NCBI GenBank assembly: GCA_038503035.1
Contig: JAVSML010025176.1
Location: forward strand, 1,144,792 to 1,208,791
DNA: 64,000 bases
Direction of reading: 5' to 3'
Source: Crocodylus rhombifer
Lineage: Eukaryota; Chordata; Crocodylia; Crocodylidae
Part shown: in pieces, positions 60,301 through 64,000 of the stretch
How the letters are laid out: every line of letters starts with the position of its first letter
Position numbering within the stretch: position 1 is the first letter of the stretch
Program-made: the position numbers and the translations under genes
The notes under the pieces: generated by a model
The model's input: only the letters and a program-made list of their open reading frames with translations
What the model was told of the DNA's origin: nothing
Database searches by the model: none

Positions 60301-62060
60301 CACACATAGACGGATCTTACCAGCAGGGGGAAAAAGTCAGGAGTTATCCCAGTGACTAAAGAAATTTCACAGATATGACACAAGGAGTTCCTAATGTAGA
60401 CCAGCAGCAATGATCGAGGAGGCCTTTTTTCTTCTGAGATTGATCTAAGAGCAGAACTATCCCACCAACCCCACACCCCTGCCCCCAACCCCACCAAACC
60501 CCAAACAGATCTGGCATTCATCCCCAATCCTGCAGAACTGACCCATTCGTGCATGTAGCTGGAGCTGCTTCCCCCACCTTTATCAGTACATTGTTTCTGA
60601 TCCTGTTTAGTCAGTATATTTTGGTCCCTTGCATTTTGAATTAATGAGGTTTTACTGTAAATGATCAATACTTTGAAATATGAAATTATAAACTCAAAAA
60701 CAACTTTTCACCCCAAACAGTGCAACCATTTACTGTGTCCATCAAAAGGTACTTTTTTCAATTGGTGCTATATTCTGTTATCCAGCATGGACATGTTTAT
60801 ACCATGGTGGCAGTGTTATACCAGCCTTGACAGTCTCAAGCACACCCTACCAACTTACGCACTCAAAATCTTGTGAAGCCACCCTGGAGTTGCCGCCAGC
60901 AATCAAACACACTGAAGGCCAATTTCCAAAGAGCAGATACTGGAGATTACTCCAGTCTAAATATGAACTATACATGAACAATTATTCTATTCTCATTACA
61001 TGGAACATTTTTTATTAGTTTTCTCTGAAGTAGAAGGAAGTCTGTCACACTATCTTTGCAGAATCAAAAAGCACATCAATAATGGAAAAGTCAATTTTAT
61101 TAAGGAAGGAACTCTGGAAAACCCCCAATAACTGGTAGAGAATCACAAACTTCAAGTGAAATCTGCATTGTCTTTACTGATCTCTGCAGTAATTCCTGCA
61201 AAGTATCAAAACATTAATGTGAGGCTGATACAATAACTATATTTGGAGAAAAGGAAGCAAGACTCCAAGTGATAAAACATATTCCTGTTCAGATGTGTCC
61301 TCATCCCCAAATTTCTGCTCCTATGAGATATCTGAACTAGATGTTCTGTAGTTACTACATAGACCCCTTGTATATAGGAAGAAGTATGCAGGTTTATGAT
61401 TCAATCCATTACAAATATTATAAGAAATGTTTCCAGCAAGTCTTAACATTTCAGAAAAATCTGAAGATACTACACTTCCCAAAATAATATCAGTAATATT
61501 ATGATCATCATTTATAAAAGAAAGATCCAGCAGATTAAACATTTGCAAAATCTAGAGATTAATTAACCAGTAGATTGGAGAGGGAGAAATGGAAAGAAGA
61601 AAATTACTTATTCTCTATAAAAAAATACTCTAAACCTATCTAAAATCTGTAAAAAGAGAGAGAGGTAGTAACTGTGTTTGTCTTAAGTCAGGCAGAAGGC
61701 AGAGCAGTGTGGCACTTCATACACTAACTTGTCCAGAGGCACAACTGTTCATTTGTCAGATGCTATGAATGGACTTGTAAGACACAGGCTGCTTGCAGAT
61801 GTAAAAAACAGCAAAAAACTTGGCACTTTAAACTTGGCGCATTCCAGTGCTGAGCCCAGCACATGCCTAGAAAAGGCAGAGCGTTAATTAGACCCTGATG
61901 TCTGTACAGATCAGGTGCTTTAGTCGACTTTCTTGGCACTTTTATGCAATAGCTGATTGAATCAGCTTTAGCTAAATGTGCCAAAAAACTCAGCTTAAGC
62001 ACCCAATCTTTACAGGGATACTAAAATAAAAGAAATAAGGGATGGTGGGGAGTTATTAAA
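57360..62060. other. No gene recognised; possible antisense LINE-like remnant 57940-58270
   Basis: Mostly AT-rich DNA. The segment 57940-58270 has the texture of CR1 upstream sequence read in antisense, including CCAGTTCACTCAGTTTGTCA, but no translation supports it firmly. A 73-codon minus-strand frame at 58290-58511 has no motif. Purine-rich and A-rich runs elsewhere are unremarkable. Confidence 0.4.
61933..61984. repeat. 52-bp hairpin of a small repeat family
   Basis: TTGGCACTTTTATGCAATAG then CTGATT is followed almost at once by AATCAGCTTTAGCTAAATGT then GCCAA. The arms pair with few mismatches around a one-base centre. The arm is shared with 30579-30616. The wider unit, with GGCACTTTAAACTTGGCGCA nearby at 61820-61840, may be a MITE of about 200 bp. 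Confidence 0.65.
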
Positions 62061-62067
62061 AGCTAGT

Positions 62068-62480
62068 TCAGGTAATGGGATAGGAATCCAGAGTCTCTCT
62101 TGAGACCATACTTAAGACAATCCAGTCTGTGGATGATTTTCTATTATACAACTTCACATACAAGTCATTTCTAAAGTTTTGATGATTAAGAACAGATACT
62201 CTGATGGCACTGATGGAATGTCCATGGAAGTTAAAATGATCTACCACAGGCTTTCGTGTCATTCTGGAATTTTGACGTCAGGTGAGTATCTCCCCATTCA
62301 TAGGGAACAACCTATCTATCCAATGGAGACAGCAGAGGGCACTGCAAACAGGTGATGACATGACATCTGCAGAGGAGCAGGTGAATGAACCCTAGAAGTT
62401 ATCATTCATGTTGTTTGGACAAGTGTCTTGGCAGTGGACATCTGGGTGCATTACAAATTCTTGTGCCTTGGTAAGTATAG
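62068..62480 (-). pseudogene. Penelope-like element C-terminal endonuclease relic
   Basis: The minus-strand frame 62068-62262 reads RKPVVDHFNFHGHSISAIRV, then SVLNHQNFRNDLYVKLYNRK. This recalls the C-terminal GIY-YIG region of Penelope-like retroelements, whose phrase is 'VxxHFNxxGHSIxDxxVxxL...F'. Upstream on the same strand (62263-62480), broken frames give ICNAPRCPLPR, compatible with the preceding cysteine-containing C-x-x-x-x-C stretch. The catalytic GIY and YIG residues are not seen, and stops separate the pieces. Penelope-like elements insert by an endonuclease plus RT mechanism and can bear complex tandem or inverted termini. A chance resemblance remains possible because only about 40 residues match. 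Confidence 0.5.
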
Positions 62481-62589
62481 GAATTAGGTAGCCCATTGCT
62501 AGAGAGATGTAATTTGAGTGTGGGCAGCTATCTGTAAGCCAGGACAGACTTGTCCCTCAAAACTGCCTTGATATGATTATAATTCTCTA

Positions 62590-62651
62590 GGAGGAGGTGG
62601 AAGTTATTAATGCTGTGTCCGGAGGAGGTGGAAGTTATTAATGCTGTGTCC
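62590..62651. repeat. Perfect 31-bp tandem duplication
   Basis: Two adjacent identical 31-bp units, each beginning GGAGGAGGTGGAAGTTATTA and ending GCTGTGTCC. Perfect identity points to a recent duplication or an assembly artefact. It lies just beyond the Penelope-like relic. Confidence 0.97.
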
Positions 62652-62770
62652 AAGGTATTCAAGCTTGGGTATGTAGGTTACAACATTTTACCAAACATTT
62701 CAAACTTTTCAACATTTGGTTTCATGATGCATCAAAGCAAAACAAAGATATTTTACAATATTTCATAAAA

Positions 62771-62937
62771 ACACAAGAGGCAGAGAACAGCCAATGGTTC
62801 AATGGTTAGGACATTCATACGGGATATATGAGTTGAAGCCACTGCTTCACTGGAGTCTGAGCAGGAATCTGAACCGGGGTCTTGTACACCCCAGGGTCAT
62901 GCCCTAACAGAGTCTCACTTTCCTTGGTCCACTGAAC
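62771..62937. repeat. Palindromic tRNA-like (SINE-type) repeat
   Basis: The left arm has TGGTTCAATGGTTAGGACAT (A-box-like TGGTTCAATGG), then GGGATATATGAGTTGAAGCC. The right arm, reversed, has GTTAGGGCATGACCCTGGGG, then ACCCCGGTTCAGATTCC, with a better B-box match (GGTTCAGATTCC). Both arms carry the GTTAGG...GTTCAA...CC layout of a tRNA-derived head, in opposite directions over 62805-62908. This suggests either two SINE heads inserted in opposite orientation or a foldback family with tRNA-like ends. Confidence 0.55.
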
Positions 62938-62939
62938 AG

Positions 62940-64000
62940 TTACTTATACAAAGTGAAACTGCTTCAACAAGAGAACTTGAGAAAGACTGGCTTTATAATC
63001 CAGTAGCTAAAACACTTAGATAAGATGTGTAAAAGCCAGGTTCAAGGTCCTACTTCTTCCAATTCCTGTCCTAATCAGTAAGTTATTCTGTTATCGGTTT
63101 GTCTGCCTCTAGTTAAAAAAATTTAAAAAAAAAAATTCTTTTCTAGATTTGAGAAATCCTCCCAAGGTTTTATTTAAACTGGTGTATGTCCATGGCTTTG
63201 ATAAACTAATATTTTCTATTGAAAAAAAAAATTAAACCAGCTATACTGTTAACCAATTTTCTCTTTATTTTCCGTAACTATTTTTTAATATTTAGTAATT
63301 AAATTAATAAAATATCATTATTATTACATGCAAATGAAGCACAGGCACGTATCTTCTCATTCTCAGATGTCTTTTAAAGTTTCTGCCTAGGCTGAGATAA
63401 AAACAAATAGTTAAAAACACTAAAATACTATTACAATACCCAATTTCTTACATACTTTCAGAGTAATTCAATGAACTCAGATCTGTTCTTGGGAACACCA
63501 ATTTGCTGTCTCCCGCAACTATACAAATTAGATCCAATTCCTTTTGGTAACAACCTCAATAATCCATTTTAAAATACAGTAACAACATGACAATTTTAGT
63601 TGGAAATTGTGAGCAAGTATGAAATGTACTACTTGAATATATTACAACCTTATTTAAAAATACTCATAGAAGGATTTCCAAACACATGTAAAAAAAAACA
63701 AACCCCAATGTTTTCTGCAATTTTGCTTAATTTTTCCCCCAATTCCAACTGTGTTCCTAAATATTGGCTGTCTTTCCTACTGTTCATGTCGTTAGTCGTT
63801 TAAATTTAACTATGCATTTCAAAGAAATATTTGTTTGATTTTTTCCCAAAAAATCATCACTTGCATCATACCTGAAGATCATTTTTCTTTCAACTGATGA
63901 GAAAGATGTTAAATATTTATAGTCGTTTTGTAGTTTTTCTACCTAACTCAATTTTAATTAAGCCTTTAAACTACGATTCTGTCACTTACTTTCAATGAAT
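62940..64000. other. No recognised feature
   Basis: Very AT-rich DNA with A-homopolymers (63112-63138, 63221-63233) and no coding motif or repeat I can name. Confidence 0.6.

Overview
The window looks like nuclear DNA of a sauropsid, most likely a crocodilian (a turtle is the main alternative). The main reason is that its dominant repeats are CR1 non-LTR retrotransposons that are truncated at the 5' end and finish in short TATGAAAT-type direct repeats. They occur beside hAT and other cut-and-paste DNA transposons, RTE-like LINE relics and many microsatellites. There are no operons or bacterial signals. I found no convincing exon of a host protein-coding gene, so the window is intergenic or intronic. 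Almost every open frame longer than 60 codons is either a fragment of transposon protein or a chance frame in GC-rich or low-complexity repeat DNA. One 10-base run of N (9918-9927) marks an assembly gap.

Layout. 1-2.0 kb: AT-rich DNA, microsatellites, a small inverted-repeat element and a GC-rich island with two ZNF143-like motifs. 2.04-4.21 kb: plus-strand CR1 copy with a broken reverse transcriptase (RT). 4.2-8.9 kb: nothing recognised. 8.9-16.1 kb: LINE relics, GC-rich repeats, a degenerate minisatellite and a minus-strand RTE-like relic. 16.8-20.3 kb: two foldback copies of one small element family. 20.4-21.3 kb: plus-strand RTE-like relic. 21.7-26.1 kb: a minus-strand CR1 copy split by a 3,507-bp hAT transposon with an 8-bp target duplication. 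26.3-29.4 kb: an unassigned low-repeat stretch. 29.4-35.5 kb: further fragments of the same hAT family. 35.5-37.5 kb: an older minus-strand CR1 carrying a DNA-transposon insertion. 37.99-38.41 kb: a TA-flanked element with perfect 18-bp inverted ends. 40.0-41.5 kb: an RTE-like endonuclease relic. 41.66-41.74 kb: a nearly perfect 77-bp hairpin. 45.4-45.95 kb and 53.5-55.8 kb: non-autonomous GC-rich DNA transposons. 47.2-47.9 kb: an ancient LINE relic. 48.7-50.7 kb: the best-preserved CR1 copy, followed by a possible solo LTR. 57.3 kb: a tRNA-Val-like pseudogene. 62.1-62.9 kb: a Penelope-like endonuclease relic, a perfect 31-bp tandem duplication and a palindromic tRNA-like repeat.

The elements do not form a pathway. 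What they record is a sequence of insertions. The best supported episode is a CR1 insertion, then hAT integration into it with duplication of CTGGCAAC, then decay of the hAT coding region. I see no evidence of a new multi-gene biological system. The features most worth a second look are the nested hAT family, the 41.66-kb hairpin, the foldback family at 16.8 and 19.5 kb, the perfect-ended element at 38 kb, the mixture of LINE-like lineages (CR1, RTE-like, Penelope-like), and an AT-rich segment near 52.5-53.1 kb that could be a conserved non-coding element.
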